Shown one piece after another: positions 16,205 through 25,749 of a stretch of DNA of 64,000 nucleotides. The translations under genes and the position numbers were made by a program. A model generated the notes under the pieces. The model did not search any database and was not told where the DNA came from. It saw nothing but the letters and a program-made list of their open reading frames with translations. Numbering within the stretch: position 1 is the stretch's first letter; each line of letters begins with the position of its first letter. This DNA is from Streptomyces luomodiensis (GTDB lineage: Bacteria; Actinomycetota; Actinomycetes; Streptomycetales; Streptomycetaceae): positions 6,448,001 through 6,512,000 of the forward strand of contig NZ_CP117522.1 in NCBI RefSeq assembly GCF_031679605.1, given 5' to 3'.

Positions 16205-16873
16205 TCAGGCCGGGGTGAGCGCCGGGGGGAAGTCCAGGTCCGGCTCGTCGTATGAGCCGCTGTATCCCTGCTCCTCCTCCTGCTCCCGCTTCTCCTCCGG
16301 CCAGCTGGGGTCCATCGCGCAGGACGATGTGCTGACGAAGCCGGAGAGCCGCTGGTATTCCGGTTCCCAGGTGACGCTGATCGCGTAGCCGCCGTCGCGC
16401 TCCGCTCCTACGCTCCACTCCTCGATCTGCTCGTTCTTGCCGTACTCCGTGATGTGCCATCCCTTGGCCTCGAGGCGGTCGCGCACCCCGCGCAGGGCGG
16501 GGAGCGCGACCGCCTTGCGCACCTTGCTCAAGGTCCACTCCTGGTACAGCCGGTACGCGCCGTCCACGGGCGGGTCGCCGATGCTGAACAGGCCGTCCGG
16601 GTAGCAGTCGTTGGACCCGTAGGTGTTGTTGGTGAAGACGTCGACGTAGCCGCCTTCGAGGGTGCGGTCGATGCCGAGTGCGGCATAGGCGTCCTGGGAG
16701 TAGCCGGAGAGCCGGCGCGCCGTCTTCTTCGGGTCGACGTCGGGATAGGTCGAATCCGTGCTCGCGTACGCGAGCAGGGCCATGGCCACGGCCACGACAA
16801 GGAGCAGCACGCTGGCGCACCCGGTTCCGCACCCGCCGCGGCTCTTTCCGGCGGAAGCCTCGCTCTCGGTCAT
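16205..16873 (-). CDS. membrane-anchored protein of unknown function
   Basis: A 222-residue protein. A short cytoplasmic Lys/Arg/Gly head is followed by one transmembrane helix (ASVLLLVVAVAMALLAYA, residues about 19-36). An extracellular domain of about 180 residues with two Cys (NDCYPDG and SSCAMDP) follows, probably a disulfide. The C-terminus is acidic (EEKREQEEEQGY). I do not recognise the family. It converges on the ATPase gene (18-base gap). Confidence 0.65.
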   Translation of the reverse strand: MTESEASAGKSRGGCGTGCASVLLLVVAVAMALLAYASTDSTYPDVDPKKTARRLSGYSQDAYAALGIDRTLEGGYVDVFTNNTYGSNDCYPDGLFSIGDPPVDGAYRLYQEWTLSKVRKAVALPALRGVRDRLEAKGWHITEYGKNEQIEEWSVGAERDGGYAISVTWEPEYQRLSGFVSTSSCAMDPSWPEEKREQEEEQGYSGSYDEPDLDFPPALTPA

Positions 16874-17076
16874 GTACCGGACAGTAGGCCGCGGCCCCGG
16901 CGGGCCGGATCCGCGCGGCCGCTCAGTACGGCGTAGGTACCCGTACTCATACGAACGGGCCTCCGCGCACCGCATTAGCCGTCATTAGCGGTCCGTTAGC
17001 AGAACGCCAATCCGGTCTTCGAAACTAAAGATCGTCCGGCAACGAGCCGAGAGAACAGAGCAACAGGAGCACCACG

Positions 17077-17727
17077 ATGAACACCGCCACCAAGCGCTTC
17101 CGCGGCCGCGCCGGCCGCCGCATCGCCGCCGCCCTCGTCGCCGCCGCGGCGCTGGGCCTGGGCGCCACGGCCTGCGGTCCTGACGACTCCGAGTCCGCGG
17201 GTTCCTCGAACTCCTCCGCCTCGGCCTCGGCCTCGGCCACGAGCGGCTCCTCCTCGGACAGCTCCGGCTCGCAGGGCCAGGACAGCGGCAGCACCGGCGG
17301 CGGGTCCGCCTCGAACGGCGGCGGGTCCGCCTCGAACGGTGGCGGGTCCGCCTCCAGCGGCGGCGGGTCCGCCGCCACCAGCGGCGGGTCGGACGCCACC
17401 GGCGGCGGCGTCGCCAACGCGGGCAACCACCGCACGGTCGTCGGCAAGCTGCAGTACCTCGCGCCCGGCAAGCTGATCGTCCATCCCGACGACGGCAGCA
17501 CCGACCAGGCGTTCTACGTCTCCAACGCCACGCAGGTCCTCGGCGCGGCCGCGATCTGCGGTGAGGAGTCCGGCCACGTGGCCCTCGGCGAGGACGGCTA
17601 CGGCACCACGAAGTGCACCGTGGACGATCTGGAGAAGGCCGCGAAGACCGGCAGCGTGACCGTCCGCGTCACCATGAGCACCAAGTCCGGCGGTGCCGAG
17701 ACGGTCGAGGAGAAGTACCACCCGTAA
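17077..17727 (+). CDS. secreted lipoprotein with Gly/Ser-rich spacer
   Basis: A 216-residue predicted lipoprotein. An Arg-rich n-region is followed by a hydrophobic h-region and a weak lipobox ending at Cys33 (LGATAC). Residues 35-115 are a low-complexity Ser/Gly/Asp spacer with GGGSASNG repeats, probably a wall-spanning linker. The folded C-terminal domain has two Cys (AAICGEE and TKCTVDD). Bases CAGGAGCACC set the start. The family is not recognised; Streptomyces has many such wall-exposed proteins. It faces the SSF symporter across a shared terminator. Confidence 0.7.
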   Translation: MNTATKRFRGRAGRRIAAALVAAAALGLGATACGPDDSESAGSSNSSASASASATSGSSSDSSGSQGQDSGSTGGGSASNGGGSASNGGGSASSGGGSAATSGGSDATGGGVANAGNHRTVVGKLQYLAPGKLIVHPDDGSTDQAFYVSNATQVLGAAAICGEESGHVALGEDGYGTTKCTVDDLEKAAKTGSVTVRVTMSTKSGGAETVEEKYHP

Positions 17728-17756
17728 GCCCCCGCACCCCGCACCTCGCGCCACAC

Positions 17757-17798
17757 GAATGGGCCGCCGGCTCCCGCGAGGGAGCCGACGGCCCATTC
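17757..17798. terminator. bidirectional hairpin terminator
   Basis: GAATGGGCC-G-CGGCTCC and its complement GGAGCCG-C-GGCCCATTC form a stem of about 18 bases between the convergent lipoprotein and symporter genes. Confidence 0.8.
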
Positions 17799-17838
17799 GC
17801 CGTCAAGCCGTGCAATCCGCGCGGCCCGCCGCCAGGCG

Positions 17839-19452
17839 TCAGTGGCCGCCCGGGGACCCCGCCGTGGCCGGCGGGAGGTCGGCCTGGACGCCCGGGTCGC
17901 CCACGTCCGCCTTGTAGTCGGCGGCGGTGGTCTCGTCGATGCCGTCGGGGGCCTTGACCGCGCGCAGCACCAGCGTCAGCACGACGGTCACCAGCACGTT
18001 GAGCACGATGGCCGTGAAGCCGATGTAGCCGATCTCCCCGATGCCGGGGATGTCCGCGGTGTTGCCGAAGTGCTTCTGGGTGCCGCTCGGGGTGTCGTAC
18101 GCCTTCCACGTTCCGTAGATCATGCCGACCGCCCAGCCCGCCAGCAGCGCCCAGCGGTGGAACCAGCGGGTGAACAGGCCGCCGACCAGGGCCGGGAAGG
18201 TCTGGAGGATCCAGATGCCGCCCAGCAGCTGGAAGTTGATCGCGACGGTCTTGTCCATGCCCAGCACGAAGATCAGCGCGCCGACCTTCACCAGCAGCGA
18301 GACCAGCTTGGAGACCTTGGTCTCCTCCTCGGCCGTGGCGTTCGGCCGCAGGAAGTCCTTGTAGATGTTGCGGGTGAACAGGTTCGCCGCGGCGATGGAC
18401 ATGATGGCCGCCGGGACGAGGGCGCCGATGCCGATCGCGGCGAAGGCGACCCCGGTGAACCAGTCGGGGAACATGTTCTCGAACAGCTGCGGGATGGCGA
18501 GCTGCCCGTTCTCGACCTTCACCCCGGCCGCGATGGCCATGAAACCGAGCAGCGCCAGCAGCCCCAGCATCAGCGAGTACAGCGGCAGGATCGTGGTGTT
18601 GCGGCGGATCACCTCGCGGCTGCGGCTGGAGAGCGTCGCGGTGATCGAGTGCGGATACATGAACAGGGCGAGCGCCGAGCCGAGGGCCAGGGTGCCGTAC
18701 GCCCACTGGCCCTCCGCGCCGGGCGCGATCGCGCCCGCGCCGGCCTTCGTGAACTTGTCGCTCGCCGCGCTGAAGATGTCGTCGAAGCCGCCCAGCTTGA
18801 TCGGGATGTAGATGATCGCCACCGCGATGACGATGTAGATCAGCGTGTCCTTGACGAAGGCGATGAGCGCGGGCGCGCGCAGACCCGAGGAGTAGGTGTA
18901 CGCCGCGAGCACGCCGAAGGCGATCAGCAGCGGCAGGTCCTTGATGAACCAGTTGGTGTTCTCCCCGCCGCCGACGCCCATCACGTCCAGCACCGCCTGG
19001 ATGCCCACCAGCTGGAGGGCGATGTACGGCATGGTGGCGAGGATGCCGGTGATCGCGACGGCCAGCGACAGCCCCTTGGAGCCGAACCGGCCGCGGACGA
19101 AGTCCGAGGTGGTGACGTACCCGTGCTTGTGCGACACCGACCACAGCCGGGGCAGGAAGGTGAAGATCAGCGGGTAGACCAGGATGGTGTACGGGACCGC
19201 GAAGAAGCCGGACGCGCCCGCCGCGTAGATCGCCGCCGGGACGGCGACGAAGGTGTACGCGGTGTAGAGGTCGCCGCCGAGCAGGAACCAGGTGATCCAG
19301 GTGCCGAAGCTGCGGCCGCCCAGTCCCCATTCGTCGAGGTTGTTGGCGTTCTCGGCGGCGCGCCAGCGCGCGGCCAGGAACCCCATGACCGTGACGGCCA
19401 CGAAGAAGATGATGAAGACGGCGAGTGCGACGCCGTTCACGCCGTCGTTCAT
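17839..19452 (-). CDS. sodium:solute symporter (MctP-like)
   Basis: A 537-residue sodium:solute symporter (SSF) protein with about 13 transmembrane segments. Helices begin at GVALAVFIIFFVAVTVMGFL, and the core carries GGRSFGTWITWFLLGGDLYTA and the SSF motif around FAAIGIGALVPAAIMS. It imports an organic acid with Na+. The DUF3311 gene directly upstream overlaps by four bases (ATGA), the arrangement of monocarboxylate permease systems like MctP of Rhizobium. That substrate class is inference. It ends at the shared terminator. Confidence 0.85.
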   Translation of the reverse strand: MNDGVNGVALAVFIIFFVAVTVMGFLAARWRAAENANNLDEWGLGGRSFGTWITWFLLGGDLYTAYTFVAVPAAIYAAGASGFFAVPYTILVYPLIFTFLPRLWSVSHKHGYVTTSDFVRGRFGSKGLSLAVAITGILATMPYIALQLVGIQAVLDVMGVGGGENTNWFIKDLPLLIAFGVLAAYTYSSGLRAPALIAFVKDTLIYIVIAVAIIYIPIKLGGFDDIFSAASDKFTKAGAGAIAPGAEGQWAYGTLALGSALALFMYPHSITATLSSRSREVIRRNTTILPLYSLMLGLLALLGFMAIAAGVKVENGQLAIPQLFENMFPDWFTGVAFAAIGIGALVPAAIMSIAAANLFTRNIYKDFLRPNATAEEETKVSKLVSLLVKVGALIFVLGMDKTVAINFQLLGGIWILQTFPALVGGLFTRWFHRWALLAGWAVGMIYGTWKAYDTPSGTQKHFGNTADIPGIGEIGYIGFTAIVLNVLVTVVLTLVLRAVKAPDGIDETTAADYKADVGDPGVQADLPPATAGSPGGH

Positions 19453-19709
19453 GCCGAGTCGCCTCCCTTGCGCGCCCGCTGCTCACGGCGGACCAGGACG
19501 TAGGCGACCGAGGTCAGCGCGGCCGAGACCGGTACCCAGGCCATCTGGTACCAGTAGAAGAACGGAATCCCGATGAGGGTCGGCTCGACCTTGGAGTACG
19601 AGCTGACCCAGAGCATCCCGACAAAGGGTGCGATCAGGCACAGAGCGGCCACGACGCGCGTAGGCGTGACGACCGGTCTCCTGCCCGGTGTAGTGGAGGT
19701 GTCTGACAT
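19449..19709 (-). CDS. DUF3311 small membrane subunit
   Basis: An 86-residue protein with two transmembrane helices (VVAALCLIAPFVGMLWVSSY and FFYWYQMAWVPVSAALTSVAYVLV) and the family core P-x-L-I-G-I-P-F-F-Y-W-Y-Q. DUF3311 proteins are the obligate small neighbours of SSF symporters. Its ATGA overlap with the symporter start shows coupling. The region 19710-19951 before it holds its promoter and repeats at the dasR 3' end. Confidence 0.85.
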   Translation of the reverse strand: MSDTSTTPGRRPVVTPTRVVAALCLIAPFVGMLWVSSYSKVEPTLIGIPFFYWYQMAWVPVSAALTSVAYVLVRREQRARKGGDSA

Positions 19710-19856
19710 GTGGCGGGCTCCCGTCCCCTCGGCTCATCACCTGCGTTACAGCTGATCATTCGTGTAATGCGCAGGAAATCTAAGCCCGTGGCTGGGCAGC
19801 CGTCACTACTTGTCCGTATATCGAAATGAGAAAGTAAGCCGGTGAGCGGTGCGGCG

Positions 19857-20842
<986 letters not shown>

Positions 20843-20959
20843 TCAGCGCCTCACATCGTGGCACGGTCCCGGCTCCGGGCGACCGTTCGGTCCGGATGTC
20901 GGGAAGTGTCGGTCCGGTAACGGAGCCGAGGGTGACTCTTATACACCCTTGACACCCCT

Positions 20960-20975
20960 AAAGGTCTAGGCCAAG
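20960..20975. promoter_or_regulatory. dre-like DasR operator 1 (dasA promoter)
   Basis: AAAGGTCTAGGCCAAG matches the dre consensus ACTGGTCTAGACCACT in its core. It follows a TTGACA -35 box (20949-20954), so it lies in the promoter spacer of dasA. Confidence 0.7.
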
Positions 20976-20983
20976 CTGCGGGC

Positions 20984-20999
20984 ACTGGTCTGGACCATT
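20984..20999. promoter_or_regulatory. dre DasR operator 2 (dasA leader)
   Basis: ACTGGTCTGGACCATT, 13 of 16 consensus positions, is 34 bases before the dasA start codon. The two sites are 24 bases apart. Confidence 0.85.
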
Positions 21000-21032
21000 A
21001 AACCCCTCATCCGGCCATTTGAGGAGAGTGCT

Positions 21033-22304
21033 GTGAAGCGTGGGCTCATAGCGGCGACGGGTGTCGCGGCAATGCTGGTATCCGTCGCGGCCTGTGGGTC
21101 CGGCGACGATGACGACAAGGCCGGAGCGGACGGTTTCAAGGGACAGACGCTGACCGTCTGGGCGATGGACGGCTCCACGCCGGACGGTTGGACGAAGGAT
21201 GTCAAGGCCGCTTTTGAGAAGAAGACCGGCGCCAAGCTGAAGTTCGAGATCCAGCAGTGGAACGGCATCCAGCAGAAGGTGACCACCGCGCTCTCGGAGT
21301 CCGACCCGCCGGACGTGCTGGAGATCGGCAACACCCAGACCCCCTCCTACGCGCAGACCGGCGGCCTGGCCGAACTGGGCGACCTCAAGAAGTCGATCGG
21401 CGCCGACTGGTCCGAGTCGATCAACAAGTCCGCGGTCTACGACGGCAAGCAGTACGCGGCGCCGTGGTACGCGGCCAGCCGGGTCGTCCTCTACAACAAG
21501 AAGATCTGGGCCGAGGCCGGGATCAAGGACACCCCCAAGACCCGTACCGAGTTCTTCCGTGACCTCGACGCCATCAAGAAGAAGACCGACGCCGAGCCGA
21601 TCTACCTCCCGGGCCAGAACTGGTACTTCTTCGACGGGCTGACCATCGGCACCGGCGCCGACCTGGTCAAGAAGGACGGCGACAAGTGGGTCTCCAACCT
21701 CGCCGACCCCAAGGTCGGCAAGGCCATGGACATCTACAAGCAGTACCAGTCCTTCAGCCAGGCCCCCAAGGACAAGGACGAGGCCACCCCGCAGCAGGGC
21801 GAGGTCTTCGCCAAGGGCAAGACGGGCGCCTTCATCGGCATGGGCTGGGAAGCCGGTGTCGCGATCAAGGCCAACCCGAAGATCGAGAAGGACATCGGCT
21901 ACTTCACCATCCCGGGTGAGACCGCCGACAAGCCCGAGGGCGTCTTCCTCGGCGGCTCCAACCTCGCCGTCGCCGCGGGCAGCGACAAGCAGGAACTGGC
22001 CAAGGAGTTCCTGAAGATCGCGCTCAGCGACACCTACGAGGGGCAGCTCGCCAAGGAAGGCGGCGTGCTCCCCAACAAGGACTCGCTCCAGGACCAGCTC
22101 AAGGGCAACGCCGCCGCCCAGGCGGCCGCGCCGGCCACCGCGAGCGGCGGCACCACCCCCCTGATCCCCGAATGGGCCGCGGTGGAGAACGCCCCGAACC
22201 CCATCAAGACCTATATGACCGCGGTGCTGAACGGTAAGGCGCCGGCCGACGCGGCCAAGTCGGTCGAGGACGAGATGAACAAGCGCCTCAGCCAGGAGCA
22301 CTGA
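21033..22304 (+). CDS. dasA: DasA, chitobiose-binding lipoprotein
   Basis: A 423-residue extracellular sugar-binding protein. The lipoprotein signal ends at Cys21 (SVAAC). The SBP_bac_1 fold shows LTVWAMDGSTPDGWTKDV, PPDVLEIGNTQTPSYAQTGG and FIGMGWEAGVA. In S. coelicolor DasA binds N,N'-diacetylchitobiose for the DasBC permease. First gene of dasABC-dasD-SIS, downstream of two dre sites; GAGGAGAG before the GTG start. Vegetative-growth and development roles are known from S. coelicolor. Confidence 0.95.
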   Translation: MKRGLIAATGVAAMLVSVAACGSGDDDDKAGADGFKGQTLTVWAMDGSTPDGWTKDVKAAFEKKTGAKLKFEIQQWNGIQQKVTTALSESDPPDVLEIGNTQTPSYAQTGGLAELGDLKKSIGADWSESINKSAVYDGKQYAAPWYAASRVVLYNKKIWAEAGIKDTPKTRTEFFRDLDAIKKKTDAEPIYLPGQNWYFFDGLTIGTGADLVKKDGDKWVSNLADPKVGKAMDIYKQYQSFSQAPKDKDEATPQQGEVFAKGKTGAFIGMGWEAGVAIKANPKIEKDIGYFTIPGETADKPEGVFLGGSNLAVAAGSDKQELAKEFLKIALSDTYEGQLAKEGGVLPNKDSLQDQLKGNAAAQAAAPATASGGTTPLIPEWAAVENAPNPIKTYMTAVLNGKAPADAAKSVEDEMNKRLSQEH

Positions 22305-22309
22305 GCGCG

Positions 22310-23311
22310 ATGGCCGTGACCACCGAACGCAAGGACCCCGGCCCGGCGGCGGCCGGGGTCCGCCGGAGCGGGGCCCCGCCGGCCCCGGGCCGCGCGGCCC
22401 CGGGCACCCCCGGGCGCGGACGGCTGACCGGCGCCGCCCCCTACCTGCTCCTGCTGCCCGCGCTGGCGGTGACCGCCGTACTGCTGGGCTGGCCGCTGGT
22501 CAAGAACGGCATGCTGTCGTTCCAGAACCTCAATATGCGGCAGCTGATCCAGCACCTCACCGAGTGGAACGGGGTCGACAACTACCGCGAGACGCTGACC
22601 AGCGAGGACTTCTGGGGCGTCACCCTGCGGTCGGTGATCTTCACCGGGGTCAACGTGGTGCTGATCATGGTGCTGGGCACCCTGGTCGGACTGCTGCTGG
22701 CCCGCCTCGGCAGCAAGATGCGGCTGCTGCTCTCGGTCGGTCTCGTCCTGGCCTGGGCGATGCCCGTCATCGCCGCCACCACCGTCTTCCAGTGGCTGTT
22801 CGCCACCCGCTACGGGGTGGTCAACTGGGTCCTGGACGCCCTCGGCTGGCACTCCATGGCGGACTACAACTGGACCGGCGACCAGTTCTCCACCTTCTTC
22901 GTCATCACCGTGCTGATCGTCTGGCAGTCGATCCCCTTCGTGGCGATCAACCTCTACGCCGCGACCACCACCATCCCCGGGGAGCTCTACGAGGCGGCCG
23001 CGCTGGACGGCGCCGGCACCTGGAAGAGCTTCACCTCGGTGACCTTCCCCTTCCTCAAGCCGTTTCTGCTGGCCACGACGTTCCTCGAAGTCATCTGGGT
23101 CTTCAAGGCGTTCGCCCAGGTCTTCGCGATCAACGAGGGCGGCCCCGAACGGCTCACCGAAACCCTCCCCGTCTACGCCTTTATCGAGGGCATGGGCAAT
23201 CAGCACTACGGCATGGGCGCCGCGATCTCGCTGCTGACCATCGTGGTCCTGCTCGCGCTGACCTCCTACTACCTCCGGATCGTGCTCAGGCAAGAGGAGG
23301 ACGAGCTGTGA
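22310..23311 (+). CDS. dasB: DasB, ABC sugar permease
   Basis: A 333-residue MalF-type permease with six core helices (YLLLLPALAVTAVLLGWPL, then VNVVLIMVLGTLVGLLLARL and others). The EAA loop is EAAALDGAGTWKSFTSVTFP near residue 225. It starts five bases after dasA and ends in a GTGA overlap with dasC. The energising ATPase is not in the cluster; in S. coelicolor the shared MsiK serves several sugar importers. Confidence 0.95.
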   Translation: MAVTTERKDPGPAAAGVRRSGAPPAPGRAAPGTPGRGRLTGAAPYLLLLPALAVTAVLLGWPLVKNGMLSFQNLNMRQLIQHLTEWNGVDNYRETLTSEDFWGVTLRSVIFTGVNVVLIMVLGTLVGLLLARLGSKMRLLLSVGLVLAWAMPVIAATTVFQWLFATRYGVVNWVLDALGWHSMADYNWTGDQFSTFFVITVLIVWQSIPFVAINLYAATTTIPGELYEAAALDGAGTWKSFTSVTFPFLKPFLLATTFLEVIWVFKAFAQVFAINEGGPERLTETLPVYAFIEGMGNQHYGMGAAISLLTIVVLLALTSYYLRIVLRQEEDEL

Positions 23312-24138
23312 AGCGCTCGCCGCTCGCCCGGCTGTGGCCCAACGCGACCGCCGTCGTGCTCTTCATCGGCTTCGCGTTCCCCGTCTACTGGATGTTCACC
23401 ACGGCCTTCAAGCCGACCTCGGACATCGTCTCCGAGGACCCGGTGTGGTTCCCGACCGCGGCCACTTTCGAACACTTCCAGAAGGCCGTCGACGCCGACA
23501 ATTTCTGGACGCTGGTGGGCAACTCCCTCACCGTCACCGTCTCGGCGGTCGTCCTCTCCCTGGTGATCGCGCTGCTCGCCTCGTTCGCCCTGGCCCGGCT
23601 GCGGTTCAAGGGGCGCCGCGGCTTCCTGGTGACCTTCATGATCGCGCAGATGGCGCCCTGGGAGGTCCTGGTCATCGCCATCTACATGCTCGTACGCGAC
23701 GGCGACATGCTGAACAGCCTGCTTCCGCTCACCCTGTTCTACATGGTCATGGTGCTGCCCTTCACCATCCTCACGCTCCGCTCCTACGTGGCCGCGATCC
23801 CCAAGGAGCTGGAGGAGTCGGCCATGGTCGATGGCTGCACCCGTACGCAGGCGTTCATCCGGGTGATCTTTCCGCTGCTGGCACCCGGCCTGATGGCCAC
23901 CTCGCTCTTCGGCTTCATCACCGCCTGGAACGAATTCCCGCTCGTCCTCATCCTGAACAAGGACCCGGAGGCCCAGACGCTCCCGCTGTGGCTGTCCAGC
24001 TTCCAGACCGCCTTCGGCGACGACTGGGGGGCGACCATGGCGGCTGCCTCGTTGTTCGCCATCCCGATCCTGCTCCTGTTCCTGTTTCTGCAACGCAAGG
24101 CGGTCGGTGGGCTCACTTCCGGCGCTGTGAAGGGATGA
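23308..24138 (+). CDS. dasC: DasC, ABC sugar permease
   Basis: A 276-residue MalG-type permease with six helices. The EAA loop is LEESAMVDGCTRTQAFIRVI, and an FITAWNEFPLVLIL segment is typical of MalG proteins. GTG start overlaps the dasB stop (GTGA) with GAGGAGG upstream, so translation is coupled. It is followed nine bases later by dasD. Confidence 0.95.
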   Translation: MKRSPLARLWPNATAVVLFIGFAFPVYWMFTTAFKPTSDIVSEDPVWFPTAATFEHFQKAVDADNFWTLVGNSLTVTVSAVVLSLVIALLASFALARLRFKGRRGFLVTFMIAQMAPWEVLVIAIYMLVRDGDMLNSLLPLTLFYMVMVLPFTILTLRSYVAAIPKELEESAMVDGCTRTQAFIRVIFPLLAPGLMATSLFGFITAWNEFPLVLILNKDPEAQTLPLWLSSFQTAFGDDWGATMAAASLFAIPILLLFLFLQRKAVGGLTSGAVKG

Positions 24139-24147
24139 TCCCGACAT

Positions 24148-25707
24148 ATGACGACCCTCACGCACGACTCCGCCACCCTCACCCGCGACGCACTCGCCGT
24201 TCTCCAGCCCGGCTTCACCGGCACGGCCGCCCCCGACTGGCTGCTGCGCCGGCTCGGCGAGGGGCTCGCCTCCGTCGGCCTGTACGGCCGCAACATCGCC
24301 ACGCCCGAGCAGCTGGGCGCCCTCACCGCCCAGCTGCGCGCCGAGCGCCCCGACGTCCTGGTGGGGATCGACGAGGAGGGCGGCGACGTCACCCGGCTGG
24401 AGGTGCGCACCGGCTCCTCCTTCCCCGGCAACCTCGCGCTCGGCGCCGTCGACGACCCGGAGCTGACCCGCGCCGTCGCCCGCGAGCTGGGCCGCCGCCT
24501 CGCGGAGTGCGGCGTCAACCTCAACTGGGCGCCCTCCGCCGACGTCAACTCCAACCCCGATAACCCGGTCATCGGCGTGCGCTCGTTCGGCGCCGAGCCC
24601 GACCTCGTCGCCCGGCACACCGCCGCGTACGTCGAGGGCCTCCAGAGCGCCGGGGTCGCCGCCTGCACCAAGCACTTCCCCGGCCACGGCGACACCGCCG
24701 TCGACTCCCACCACGCGCTGCCGCGCATCGACGCCGATCCCGACACCCTGGCCGCCCGCGAACTGGTGCCCTTCCGCGCCGCCATCGCCGCCGGGACCAA
24801 GGCCGTGATGAGCGCCCACATCCTGCTGCCCGCGCTCGATCCCGCCCTGCCCGCCACCCTCAGCCCCGCCGCGCTGCACGGACTGCTGCGCCGGCCCGTG
24901 GCCGACGGCGGACTCGGCTTCGAGGGACTGATCGTCACCGACGGCATGGAGATGCGGGCCATCGCCGACGCGTACGGCATCGAGCACGGCAGCGTCCTGG
25001 CGATCGCCGCGGGCGCCGACGCCATCTGCGTGGGCGGCGGACTCGCCGACGAGGACACCGTGCTGCGGCTGCGCGACGCGCTGGTCACGGCCGTCATCGA
25101 GGGACAGCTGGCCGAGGAGCGGCTGGCCGACGCGGCGGCCCGGGTGCGCGCCCTGGGGGAGTGGACGCGGCACTCCGCGGGACCGCGCGCGGCGCACGGC
25201 GTCGAGCCCGCCGCGGGGGTGGGGCTCGACGCCGCGCGCCGCGCGCTCCGCGTCACCCCGGCCGGGCCGTCGTACGAGCCCCTGACCGGACCCGGCTACG
25301 TCGTCTCCCTCACCCCGGTCGCCAACATCGCCGTAGGCGACGAGACCCCCTGGGGCGTCGCCGCCGAACTGACCCGGCTGCGCCCCGGCACCGGGACCGC
25401 CACCTACGGGCAGCAGGACGCCGAGGACCGGGGCGTCCCGGCGCTGATCGAAAATATGCTCGACGCCGCGGCGGGCCGTAGGATCGTCGCTGTGGTCCGC
25501 GATGTCCACCGTCACCCCTGGATGGCCGACGCGCTGGACGCCCTGCTCACCGCCCGGCCGGAGACGGTCGTCGTGGAGATGGGCGTGCCCCAGGCGCCGC
25601 CCGCCGGAGCGCTGCACATCGCGACCCACGGTGCCGCCCGGGTGTGTGGACGGGCGGCCGCCGAGGTGATCGCCGGCATCGGCGCCGACGACCGCCCCGG
25701 GGACTGA
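24148..25707 (+). CDS. dasD: DasD, GH3 beta-N-acetylglucosaminidase
   Basis: A 519-residue NagZ-type glycoside hydrolase family 3 enzyme without a signal peptide, so it acts in the cytoplasm on imported chitobiose. It has substrate motif VNLNWAPSADVNSNP, the NagZ loop KHFPGHGDT (175-183, His180-Asp182 as acid/base dyad) with DSHHALP, and nucleophile Asp265 in IVTDGMEM. The C-terminal 150 residues are extra beyond NagZ. It is immediately downstream of dasC, as in S. coelicolor. Confidence 0.9.
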   Translation: MTTLTHDSATLTRDALAVLQPGFTGTAAPDWLLRRLGEGLASVGLYGRNIATPEQLGALTAQLRAERPDVLVGIDEEGGDVTRLEVRTGSSFPGNLALGAVDDPELTRAVARELGRRLAECGVNLNWAPSADVNSNPDNPVIGVRSFGAEPDLVARHTAAYVEGLQSAGVAACTKHFPGHGDTAVDSHHALPRIDADPDTLAARELVPFRAAIAAGTKAVMSAHILLPALDPALPATLSPAALHGLLRRPVADGGLGFEGLIVTDGMEMRAIADAYGIEHGSVLAIAAGADAICVGGGLADEDTVLRLRDALVTAVIEGQLAEERLADAAARVRALGEWTRHSAGPRAAHGVEPAAGVGLDAARRALRVTPAGPSYEPLTGPGYVVSLTPVANIAVGDETPWGVAAELTRLRPGTGTATYGQQDAEDRGVPALIENMLDAAAGRRIVAVVRDVHRHPWMADALDALLTARPETVVVEMGVPQAPPAGALHIATHGAARVCGRAAAEVIAGIGADDRPGD

Positions 25708-25749
25708 CCCCCTCAGCACAGCCGGTACAGCCACCTGGAGGCACCCAGC